Part shown: piece by piece, positions 1-11,200 of the stretch
Position numbering within the stretch: position 1 is the first letter of the stretch
How the letters are laid out: every line of letters starts with the position of its first letter
Assembly (NCBI GenBank): GCA_034687125.1
Contig: JAQGBZ010000013.1
Coordinates: 372,001-436,000, forward strand
DNA from: Neelides folsomi
Lineage: Eukaryota > Arthropoda > Collembola > Neelipleona > Neelidae
DNA length: 64,000 bases
Reading direction: 5' to 3'
Translations under genes and position numbers: made by a program
The notes under the pieces: generated by a model
Seen by the model: the letters and a program-made list of their open reading frames with translations, nothing else
Told to the model about the DNA's origin: nothing
The model's database searches: none

Positions 1-3000
1 TCTTTTCTAGGGAAAAGAATGGATTTGCCCAATTTTGTCTAAAGAATGGGTCGAGTAAGGAAAAGAGAGCAAATTAAAGTGATTATGTTGAATTAATCAT
101 TTTAATGGGCCTATGGAGAGAGGTGGAGGCTGAATGGAAAAGGTAGGGAAGATAATGAAAGAGGCAAAGTGGTGTGGAGACGCGGCTGAGAGACACTTGA
201 GAATTCTTTCCTCTCATTCATTCCCATTATTCCTCTGTGGTCCGGGGATCCTGGTCGTCTCATTAAATATGGGCCCAGTGATGGGGATAATGCGAAGGCG
301 ACCGCAGACGGAGACGGCCGCCGTTGTAGTCTCTTTCATAATGAGCTTCTCCGGCTTTTGTTTGCCCGCCGATGTGTGGCATTCCCTTGTGGAATATCCA
401 CTTTTGCTCCCACATTAAACTTGGGGGCGATGGGAATGAGAGGGGCAGTGCGGTTGGGATGCAAATGGAAACAATAGGAATTACCCCGAAGAACCTCTGG
501 GGAGAAGACTCGTCTTCTTCTTCTGGGCTCATTAGTCTTTCTATTGTCGTCCTGATAATAAAGGAGGGATTAACTACCCCAGATACCTGCCTGTTCCCTC
601 ATTTTCTTTTCTTTTTATCTGAAAGCAGTTTTCCCTCCGCTCAGCGGCAGATTGCTAATTATTTTTTCCGAAGAAAAGCCTTAATCTTTTCCCTCCTCCG
701 CGTCCTCTCATTCAGATCTAATTCAGACCTGGAGTTCAAAGGAAGCCCTTTTTACAACCGTCATTCATTTTTAAAACTTTTCTTCACTACTTCCCGTTTC
801 CTATAATCCTATTGATGAATTTTGGAAATGAGTGCTTTTTCGCTTTTTTAATTCCAAGTTTTTAGCCTTATCTTATTAAATTGGAAAGAGCAAAAAACGA
901 TTTTTTTGAAGTTGGCTCAACTTTTGTTTAAATCTTTATGGAAAAGCCGCTTACCTGGAGTAATTCATTAAATTGGTATTTCATCTGATAATAAAATAAT
1001 TACTTATAAAAGCTAAACCAAAGTACGTATGCTTAAATGTAATAAATGTAGCAAAAACTCCTCAAGTCATTAAAACTAAAATAGTAAAATAAAATCCAAC
1101 GGATAAATATCTTGACATGTTTCACATTTTAAAATGTACACGAATTGTTGCAGGTTTAAAGATAAGGGCTCAAAAGAGCAAAGCGCGTCTCTGATCCGAC
1201 ATGAGAATAACTATCATTACTTCAGGCAGTTAAGATAAAGGTGGAAAAGTGAATATTGAGCTATGAAGATTAGATTGTTAGGAATCGACCGTAGGTGCAC
1301 TTTTACACTTACCTGATTCATCTTTATCCAATATGTTCAATTCAATCAAAAGAGCCCATAGGTTTAATCAAAAGTATCTCATTTCTTGTTCTTAAAAGAC
1401 TCGAGTCTTATGGCTCATTACTTTTTGTATGTCGTGAGAAGAGGGTCGAATTAATTTGGGCTTCGAGGCCCTGCCAGCTCACCCGCCGTGTTTATTAATA
1501 TCTCATTAATCAAGCATTTAAAGGCGTGATAGGGATCTGACGTGTAGGCAAGGAAGATTAACCTCCTCGCCCCCTTCTCATTTGTTAGAGTAGGAATGAG
1601 CCCATCTCAGTCCGAGAGGCTCAATGGGAGACTTGAGGTATTCAAATCAGATCCATCATTGTTTGATATCGCGCCCTTCTTCACCACTCTTCATTAAAAA
1701 GAATGAATTTTCAAATGGGAAACTTGTATGTAAGAGCTTGAGCTCGTATACTACATTTAGAGAAGTATTTATTATAAAAAATATTCGCTTATTTCAATGA
1801 ATATTTTACAACAAAAATACTTTTATATTAAAAAAATAAAAACAATAAAAACCAAGATAAAGCTAATTAAAATTAAAATTAAATATAATTTAATGTTAAC
1901 AATTTTAAAATTTGTATGACGGTGACGATTCTTGGTCATTTTTTGACTGTTTTCAAGATAATCATTTATTAATATTCTACATGTCATTGAATGGTTCATT
2001 TTTTTGACTGTCCCTCGAGCTTGTCACCCATTTACCCTCATCAAAAATGGAAAGGACAGGGGACATTGGATCCAATTATCTCAATTGATTGGCTCATGTT
2101 GGTGGAGGAAAGGAGTGAAATGACGTGGAATTGGATTCTCGGCGGGTTAAAAAGGAAACGGATTTGCCCTGACCCTCTATTACTTTTTTCCCGAATTGGA
2201 AGAGCCAAAGGGCAGGAATGCCCTGGCCACCCTCTACAACCCCCATGTCTCTGTCACTCTTTATTGTGAAGGGATTAGTGGATGAGGAGGCAATGAGGAA
2301 TGTGACACAGAGAGAAGAGTCTCTGTGTGTGACTTTGGGAGAGCTCATGTGGAACTATTTAAAAGTCCCTTCAATCTCAATAGCTCTGGATGCCCATGGA
2401 GTAATCATAAGTAATTTTGATTGGGCGCATTGTTACGAGTGGTGGCATTGTGTGGATCCTCTCGCCCCTTTCCTCGTCTCTTTACTCCAAGAGAGAGAAG
2501 GAGAGCAAATAGAGGCGGCGGTGGACCTCCGATCCTCTTAGGAATTTACATTCTGATGAGTCACGCGCTCCGGATTCTTGACCGAGTCATGAGGACCGGT
2601 GTTGGAATTGGACTGATCTCTTCCATCCTCTCTACCGCCCACGGAGTGTGACAATGGTTGGTCGGCCAGGGACGCCCAGCCGCATCTTCCATATCGATGG
2701 CCCATCACTCAAACAATTGAAAGTATTTATCACCACTCACACGGCATATAGAGGACCATATCCTTCCCTCCTTCTCCCTTGGCTATTCACGATTCGGCAG
2801 GAATGGAGAAAAGTTCATTCATTCGCTCCTCTTCATTATTCATTAATTCATTACCCATTCATCCTCTCCCCCTCATTTACATTTGAAATCTGAGAACTCA
2901 AGATTCACGAGATCTCACTTTTATACAATGTAAATAGTTAAAAAACGACCAATTCTTTTTTTGCATTCCAGGGTGAGAAAGAGAATCGTTGAATTAAAAG

Positions 3001-4859
3001 GCTAACTTATTGTTAGTATTATGACACGGCTCTTTTTAATTTCATTAATCCTTTTTCGTAAAAAGACCACTTGTTCGATTAAATAAATAAAGGATGATGA
3101 ATGATTAACAATACAAATAATCAATGAGACTTTAGATTTATAAGTTTAAATGTAATAATAATGCTGAAATGTAAAAGAAATTACAACTTCACATTAATTA
3201 ACCAATCTAAATGGCCAATTAAATAAATTTTCGCTTAATTCAAGCGAAAATTATCTCATTGAACTTGAGCCTAGAAATCTTGCATTCTTTCGCTAAGTCT
3301 TTGTGAGATTAAGTTCATAACTGTACGAAATTTTTGTAATGAAAATGAGTAATTATAATGAAAAGGGGAGTTTATTAAGCTAAAGGCGTAAGAAAGTCAC
3401 AATTTCATTTCTCGTTAAGTTTCTTAATTTGGAGGTTGTGAGAGGGACAAGTCAAGGGAGCTGTTAATTCTCGTAAAGAGGGAAAGTTGTTGAGTGGGCT
3501 GGAAGACAAGTCCACAGTCTTGTTGATACGGTTCGATGAGTCCGATAGGCTGAAAAAACTTTCTCAAAATGCAAAGTTTGTCCATGAAGAAAGCAAAACC
3601 GAGGGTAGGATGAAATCAATTTAATTACGAGGGAGCTCAGCTCTGATTAAGAGAGAAGTTAGTGGGGAGGAGAAAGTATTATCTCTTTACATGAATGCAT
3701 TACGGTAGGTATGAGAGGGAAAAAAGTTTAATCTCACAGAAGCCTAACGAAGGAGACTCATTCCAGCTCCTTGTGGACAGAAAGGGGATCCACATCAGAG
3801 GAAAAGTTTTAATTAATCTTAGATTAAATTGTGGAGGCTTTTTTTCATAATAGTGAAGCTATGGGTCTCTTGATGAAAAAAGGATTAAGATGGTATAGCC
3901 CAAAGACTATGCTTTTTTTTAAACGAAAGAACACAGAGAGGGAAATATGTATGTATATGAGAGAATGTGTGGAGAATATGTGTCTCCGCCCGGCGGCTCG
4001 GACCCGGGTAGGATGAGTGAGGGGAGATGTTTTTGAATTTTTCTCTCGTTAATGTCCCCTCCTAAACCATTCAATTATATTGCTCTCATTCCGAAAAAAA
4101 CTCGGGGAGAGAGTTATTTAGTTAGTGGCTCTTTCTTTCTGCTCTCCTTTCATTTTTTCCCCTTCGAGAGTAGTAATCCTTAAAACTTCTCTCATTTCGG
4201 ATTTCCCTTTGGTCTATATGGTTCTATATGATGCTTTCCCAATAAGAGTCCTCCGCTCTCTTAATTTGTCGCCCACCATTATGATTATCGTCTCTCGGTC
4301 TCTCCGCAATGGAAATGGATCTATGGTCCGGAGAGCGAGTGTCACAGCTGAGTGAGTATAAAGAGGAGCTCAGCGTTTTTTCTCATTACTTAATCACCCC
4401 TTTTTTATACCAGTCGAAGTGAAGGGGGTTGTTTGCCACTATCATGTCTCCACACTCAATCCCCCTCCACATTCACTCCGTTTTTTCCACTTCCCCGTTT
4501 TTAATTCTCTCCTTATGCCCTTCATCTTCTCAGCTTGGAATTTTGATTCATGAGCAATCAATCGATTTGGACGTACACAACTGCTTCCTTTCCCACACAA
4601 ACTTTTTTTCACATTATACAAACTTTTATTTTCGCTTCAACGACACGCTCATGCAAACACCTCCATATATTACCAGGATTCCTACTTATGTATTTATAAG
4701 TAAATACCCTTATCGAAAATTGTTGAGAAAATCTTACGCATGTTTTAATTTGAATGAAATAAATCTCTTCATAAGTTCATAACGCATTTTAGGGGTTTTC
4801 GTATGATGTTTGGGAAGTGTTTGATTTATGATGTAATCAAGTATGTATTTTGTTTTCAG
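1..4859. other. Gene-free region upstream of METTL9 exon
   Basis: No exon of a recognisable protein was found on either strand. Open frames here are short, lack family similarity and lack paired splice sites. Patches that are clearly richer in G and C than the surrounding AT-rich DNA lie at about 130-800, 1300-1700, 1990-2880, 3400-4040 and 4100-4560. They contain many CATTAA/TTAATG and TAATTA words of the kind homeodomain proteins bind. The missing 5' exon or exons of METTL9 must lie here or before the window, so much of this could be a first intron with regulatory elements. That reading is inference. An 11-bp perfect inverted repeat with a 5-nt loop lies at 3226-3252. Confidence 0.5.
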
Positions 4860-6848
4860 CTTCCTGAATCGCGGTTCCATGTTTGTGTTTTCTCCAGCTC
4901 AATTCCGAAAGCTGATGGGTCTGGATGAGGGTTTGGTTCTGGAGAGTCTACTCGACATTGGGGCAGGGGATGGTTCAACTACTCTTCAAATGAGGAACTC
5001 CTTCACTCACATATACGTCACAGAGATGTCAAGAACAATGAAGTGGTCGTTGTCGAGGAAGGGCTTCACGTAAGTGACATCCCGACTCTCAACCCTCTCC
5101 CTTCCCGATGGAAAAAAATAATTAAAAAATCCCAGAAGGCCACCAGCTCTTACCGATGGGGATTAGGGAGAAAAGGTTATAGGGAAGAGGAATCGAATAA
5201 TTTGAGAGTCTCATCATCAATTCTCTCCCGGACAGGGTAAGAGAAAGCTCAGAGCTTCTTCATCCTGACAAATGGAGGAGAAGGAGGAATGTAAATGAGT
5301 CTAGAGTTTAATTTATAAGGTGGAGTTTTATCCGAGGACGCGCAAAGTTAATTAAAGGAGAATTTATACACCCCTTGGAAAAGGCGAGATTTCGCGGAGA
5401 GATTTCAGCTCTGGATTTCTCCATACGAAGCATTTCCCCTGATTAAATTTGACTTTTTTTAATTAATTAGGGTCGTTAGAGAGGAAGAGAGGGGCAATTA
5501 AATTATACCATCCATGTCATTGAGCGTGTGGAGGCGAGAGGAAAAAATAGTGTCATTAAGTTGGGCGAGAGGATGAGGACCCTCAATGGTCTAACGCGTG
5601 AAGACAGTAAGGCTTTGCCGCAGCGATGGTCCTGATTTAATTAGAGGACGTCTCTTGAATAATTTTTTTCCCTCTGCTCCTCTCCCTTCATTTACTCCGG
5701 GACGGCTGGGGATGAAGATGATGAGATCCCCTTTTTTTCAACGTGTTGAATATGCAAAAATTTTTATCAGCTCCCGTTTTTTTCCACCCTCTAATCTAAT
5801 ATAATGAATGGGAGTCTATTTTCACTCTGAGCCTCTCACTTCCCATATATTCCCTTTTTAATCCCGATCCTATTTAGTATACTCAGATCTCAAATCAAAT
5901 TCTTCCTAACTCAACGAGATTTAATTTGTTGAGAATATCCGAAGGGACGAGAGGAAATGACTCCACTGCTCATTCCGGTCTCATTCCCTTTCATCACCTA
6001 CTTCCACGAATATTCAATATCCGCACTCGTCTAGATGAATTAATTGAATTTTCTTATATAAGATGATTATTTTTCTATTTCTCAACGAAGCTGTTAATTT
6101 TGATTTGAAAGTTTATTGGTTTATCTTTGTAATTTTATAGGGTCCTTGATGAAGACTCGTGGACTCAGGAAGATACAAAATTCGATGTTGTTACTTGTCT
6201 AAATGTCCTTGATAGAGCTGACAAACCACTGACTTTACTACGAAAAATCAAAGATGTCTTGAAAAAGAATGGAATTGCTATCATCTCTTTCGTTCTGCCT
6301 TTTAAGCCTTATGTGGAATTTGGTAATGAATGCTGACAAAATTAATAAAATACAAAATTTTATGTTTATAATGTTTGGTTGTAAAAAACATTTTATTTCA
6401 AATTTTAATTACGAAAGTAGATTCAAGGTATACGCTAATTAAACAGTTAAGCCATTATTTTGCATGAGAATTAAATAACACCACGAAAGATAAATATTTA
6501 TGATAAATGATAAATACAATAATGCGAATTTACGAGTTATTTGAATTTAATATCGACTAATTTCGTAATATTAAAATCATATACCTAATAGGCATTTTAA
6601 AATTATTTACAGGTCCAAAAGATGAAAATGGAAAAATAACAAATAAGCCTAGCGAAGATATGTTAATCTCCGAAAATGGGAATTTTGAAAAAGAAACTGT
6701 GAATTTCATAGAACACGTCTTGAAGCCCAATGGATGGGAGTTGATACGATGGACAAAACTTCCATATCTTTGTGAAGGAGATATTAACCAAGCTTATTAT
6801 TGGCTTGATGATGCTGTTTTTGTAATTAAATCTAATGAAGGTAATTAA
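4860..6848 (+). CDS. METTL9: METTL9 (DREV) protein-histidine methyltransferase, 5' end missing
   Basis: Exons: 4860-5069, 6141-6322, 6613-6848 (stop TAA); phases close. The protein is a SAM-dependent methyltransferase of the DREV family, known in vertebrates to make 1-methylhistidine in HxH motifs. Visible marks are RGSMFVFSPAQF at the start, the SAM-binding motif LLDIGAGDGSTT, the CLNVLDRADKPLTLL stretch, LPYLCEGD, and the C-terminal LDDAVFVIK, all matching METTL9 in order. The first visible exon follows a TTTGTTTTCAG acceptor and begins in phase 2, so at least one upstream exon with the signal/N-terminal region is missing; I could not find it in 1-4859. Intron 5070-6140 is unusually long for this neighbourhood and carries GC-rich patches. 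The last exon ends 104 bp from the stop of FAM32A on the other strand, so the transcripts probably overlap at their 3' ends. Confidence 0.93.
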
Positions 6849-6952
6849 AATTATACATAACATGTGTTCCATAATGTATGGTAATGTAAAAATATATTAT
6901 CCTTTTACTAAACAGATTTGGAATTTGGTGAGTGTCGGAGAGACTGAAGAGC

Positions 6953-7736
6953 TTATTTTGTCCATGATACTTTGGGGATGTCAAAGTGCTCAGTGAGATT
7001 GTCAAGTGCTTTGTTGAAATCTTCAACTCTCATTTTATGTGTTTTAGAAGCTTTGTCCATGACTCGTTTCTCTTTCTAAAAACAAAATAAAATTTCATTA
7101 ATCAATACAAATTAGGTACCAATACATTCTTAATTACATGATAAATTATACCCTACTGTTAGCATATTTAAAATTTTATAACTTTCGTATTATATATTAT
7201 GAGACCATCAAATTTTTATATCTTTTTAAAACAACAACAACTATTGTACTTGTTCAAGACAATGTGATAATTCTATTTTAATTATAGACATTAAAATAAA
7301 TTACGAAATAACTTCATACCATTCTTTCTTGCATTTGAATCATTCTAATTTCTGCATTAGTTTTGTACTGAAGGGCATTTCTCTCCCTGATCTTGGCTTG
7401 AATCGCAGCTTCCTCGATATCTTGAAGATCTTCATCTCCTTCTCTTCTCGATGATTTTGAATTGGAAACAAGTGAGTCAAGATGGGTGTTTTCTTCCTTC
7501 TTCTTCTTTTTCCTAAAACAAAATTAAGAAAACCTCAGTCGTAAAAATTATAGAGTATAGGCAAGGAGTGAAATTAGTAAATTATAGAGTATAGGTAAGA
7601 TAATAAAACAAAGCAATCAAAGGACAAAATATTTTTAAATTTTAACTTTTACTTTTTCTTACTTTTTAATTGTATGGTCGATCTTCTTCAGCTTTAAGCC
7701 TCCAGATCTCGGAACCACATCATATTCTGATGACAT
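6953..7736 (-). CDS. FAM32A: FAM32A homologue, nucleolar/spliceosome-associated small protein
   Basis: Exons in transcript order: 7736-7663, 7512-7320, 7075-6953 (stop TAA), giving 129 aa (human about 112 aa). The ending KTHKMRVEDFNKALDNL then TEHFDIPKVSWTK is the diagnostic FAM32A C-terminus (human ends DIPKVSWTK). The N-terminus has the family's GGLKLKK motif followed by a lysine run (KKKKKEE). Human FAM32A is seen in the late spliceosome, where its C-terminus reaches the active site; that role is from the family and is not shown here. The gene shares a divergent promoter with SF3B3, another splicing factor. The start ATG at 7736 is the first in frame and is well supported by the phase of the first intron. 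Confidence 0.92.
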
Positions 7737-8216
7737 TTTCTGGCTTGATAATTATGGTGTTTTATTTAAAGTTTTAAAAGTAATTATTATAACTAATGGA
7801 ATTAAATAAAGTTTTCGACAATTTCGACTTCTGTTATGAGAAATTGGAGAAAATACGAAATTAGAGAGGTTCAGAAACACGCGGGCTTCACAAGCTCTAC
7901 CTATTGGCAACTCACAAACTCATGGTTTATCATCCGCGTCTTCTCCTTCAACCACGCCGGAATCGTCTCTGCTCACTCGGCTGCTCCGGTCATGGAAGAC
8001 ATTTAATTACAATTAATTAACTATTTAAAAGTTAGAAACGGTAAGATATTCATCTTAAGCACATATTCTTATATCCCATTTATTGAATTTGATTTGATAT
8101 CAGTATCCCTTGCTATTAAACTTGGATTCTCCATTGCTCTCTCCTTTCAACCTTGGATTGGGCCGGCTAAAATCCAAAATTTTACCAACATTTTTAATTA
8201 TTTTAGACCGAGCATC
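7737..8216. promoter_or_regulatory. Divergent promoter FAM32A / SF3B3 with a 5'-UTR intron of SF3B3
   Basis: The two start codons are only 480 bp apart and point away from each other. The middle (about 7870-8000) is much richer in GC than its flanks and holds an inverted CCAAT (ATTGGC at about 7911). On the plus strand a good donor (AACG|GTAAGA, intron from 8041) and an acceptor (ATTATTTTAG, ending 8206) suggest a non-coding first exon of SF3B3 ending at 8040 and an intron at 8041-8206, just before the ATG at 8217. Confidence 0.6.
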
Positions 8217-11200
8217 ATGCATCTTTACAATTTGACGCTCCAGCGAGCCACTGGGATCACCCATGCGATCCATGGGAATTTCAGCGGCTCGAAACTCCAA
8301 GAAATAGTCATTTCAAGGGGGAAGATCATGGAGCTCCTTCGACCCGACCCCAACACCGGCAAAGTCATTACACTGCTGAGCGTCGAAGTATTTGGAGTTA
8401 TTAGATCTATGATGTCGTTCAGACTAACTGGGGGAGTAAAAGGTGAATATTTATATATCACAATATACTTAATATTAATTAAAAATTAAGTGCGAACCTA
8501 GAGTCACAAATTTGATACCTTATCACTTTTGTGCTATAGGATTCGAAAATTAAAAGCTTCTAAATTATGCACATGCATAATGCATTCATGTAAGTTCATT
8601 TCGTGATTGCCTGAACGGTTGCGACAAATTATAATATTAATCAGATTATAAGAATTATTAACGATTTCATTTAGCGACAAAAGTTTAAGTTTCATCTTAA
8701 TTTTTTTCAGATTACATCGTTGTTGGTTCGGATTCGGGACGAATTGTTATTTTCGAGTACAATCCATCAAAAAATTCTTTTGATAGAATTCACCAAGAAA
8801 CATTTGGCAAAAGTGGTTGCAGAAGAATTGTTCCTGGACAATACTTAGCAATTGACCCAAAAGGAAGAGCTGTTATGATTGGTGAGTTAAAATTCTTACT
8901 TTATAATTTTTACTATGCTACATTTGATAGACAATAATTAAAATTGATTTTTATTTATTATAGGAGCAATTGAGAAGCAAAAGTTAGTATATATTTTAAA
9001 TCGAGATGCCCAAGCAAGACTAACAATTTCATCCCCTTTAGAGGCTCATAAGAGCAACACTTTTGTTTATAACATCGTTGGTGTTGATGTTGGATTTGAA
9101 AATCCTATGTTCGCCTGTTTGGAAATGGACTATGAGGTAAATTATCTGCTAAAATTAAACCCGATAAGTTAAATGCTTATACTTATATGCAAAGTGCGAA
9201 CCTAGAGTCACAATTTTGATCTGTATCAATCGTGTGCTATAGGATTCGAAAAGTAAAAGGCTGCTAAATTATGCACAAACATGCAATTTGCCATTCCATG
9301 TTTGCCACAGATGCTGCAACATTTTTAATATTTTTAATATTTTATTACATTCATGAATAGTTTTAAGTATTTGGATCATTTCATATTTTGTATCAATAAG
9401 TTCTAATAATTAAATTTCAGGAAGCCGATCTAGATCCAACGGGAGAAGCTGCTCAGAACACAAAACAGACTCTTACTTTTTATGAGTTGGACTTGGGACT
9501 TAACCACGTTGTTAGAAAGTACAGCGAACCTCTTGATGAACATGCCAATTTTCTTATAACTGTTCCTGGAGGAAATGAAGGACCTAGTGGAGTTTTAATT
9601 TGTTCTGAAAACTACATTACTTATAAGAATCTTGGAGATCAACCTGATATTCGATGTCCTATTCCAAGAAGACGGGTAAATCATTTTGTACTAATAAGCT
9701 AATATGGCTATTTATCACAATACAAAAGTTAGTAGACATAACGATAAACAATATTATACTAGCTTCACATAGATAATTTCTTAGTTTAGGTTCATTCACA
9801 TTTAGATAAGATTATTTTAAACTATCATGCATTCACAAGCGACAAATTAAATATAAGTAAAGCACTTCGGTATCTCCAATATTTGAAAATACATATTCAA
9901 TATTGGTCGTTTTGGTGCAAAAGCAAATTCAGATCATCGTTAGATTCTTTGCTATTAATGTAAAGTATCTTGGTTTTCATTTCTGATACATTTGCTCTAG
10001 CTAAAATGAAAAAAAAAGAATTCGATAATTTGTATTTGTTGGTTGTGGCTACGCAGAATGATTTGGACGATCCTGAACGTGGGATGATTTTTGTGTGTTC
10101 AGCTGCCCATAAGACGAAGAGCATGTTCTTCTTCCTGGCCCAAACTGAGCAAGGAGACATCTTTAAAATCACGCTTGAGATCGATGAGGATATGGTGACT
10201 GAGATTAAGCTCAAATACTTTGACACAACTCCGGTTGCAATTTCGATGTGCGTCCTCAAGACTGGATTCCTCTTTGTAGCTTCTGAATTCGGAAACCAGT
10301 AAGTAATTTTATTAACATAATTTATTTGCATCGTGCTATTTAAAACCTTTTTGATTATAATGACTTTATTTTCATTTTAGTTACCTTTACCAAATTGCTC
10401 ATCTTGGTGATGACGATGATGAACCAGAATTTAGTTCAGCTATGCCACTCGAAGAAGGGGATACATTTTTCTTCGCTCCAAGACATTTAAGGAATCTTGT
10501 TCTGGTCGATGAACTTGATTCTTTATCACCTATTATTAATTGTCAAGTCGCTGACTTGGGTAAGGATACTTTTAAATATTTTTTTATATTGTAAAATTAC
10601 ATTGAAAATGAAGTTTAATAGATTTTTCCATGATAAAATATTTATTTGCTTTATTTTTATTCAAATAGCAAACGAAGATACTCCTCAACTTTATATGCTT
10701 TGTGGAAGAGGTCCACGCTCTTCCCTTCGTGTCCTTCGGCATGGTCTCGAAGTATCTGAAATGGCCGTATCTGAACTTCCTGGTAACCCTAATGCTGTAT
10801 GGACTGTGAAAAGACGAGCTGATGGTAAATAACATTTTATAGATTTTTTACATTATTTCAAATGATGTCTTTCATGTTAGACTTATGAATTTCATTGATT
10901 CAAAAATAAAGCTGATGTTTTCCATTTAAAAAAATGTAAAAGGGGATCGATTAACAATTAAAAATGAATATTGTTATTTTATAGATGATTTTGATTCATA
11001 CATTATTGTATCGTTCGTGAATGCCACACTTGTTCTCTCGATTGGTGAAACAGTTGAAGAAGTAACAGATTCCGGATTTTTGGGAACAACTCCAACACTC
11101 AGTTGTTCTATTTTGGGAGAAGATGCCCTTGTTCAGGTAATTTGATACTTATTGAATTATAATTTTATACATTTTATGGTCGAGCCTAGAGTCACTTTAT

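Noticed and set aside
372-806. 144-codon open frame on the plus strand
   Set aside because: Composition is low-complexity Ser/Phe/Leu from pyrimidine-rich DNA, with no domain and no splice context; probably non-coding.
3525-3572. Hammerhead-ribozyme-like string (CGATGAGTCC ... GGCTGAAA)
   Set aside because: The invariant CUGAUGA core is altered and no matching stems I/III or cleavage triplet are present.
10846-10925. Possible C/D snoRNA in SF3B3 intron 7 (ATGATGT ... CTGA)
   Set aside because: Boxes are in range, but there is no closing stem and the guides are nearly all A/T; likely chance.
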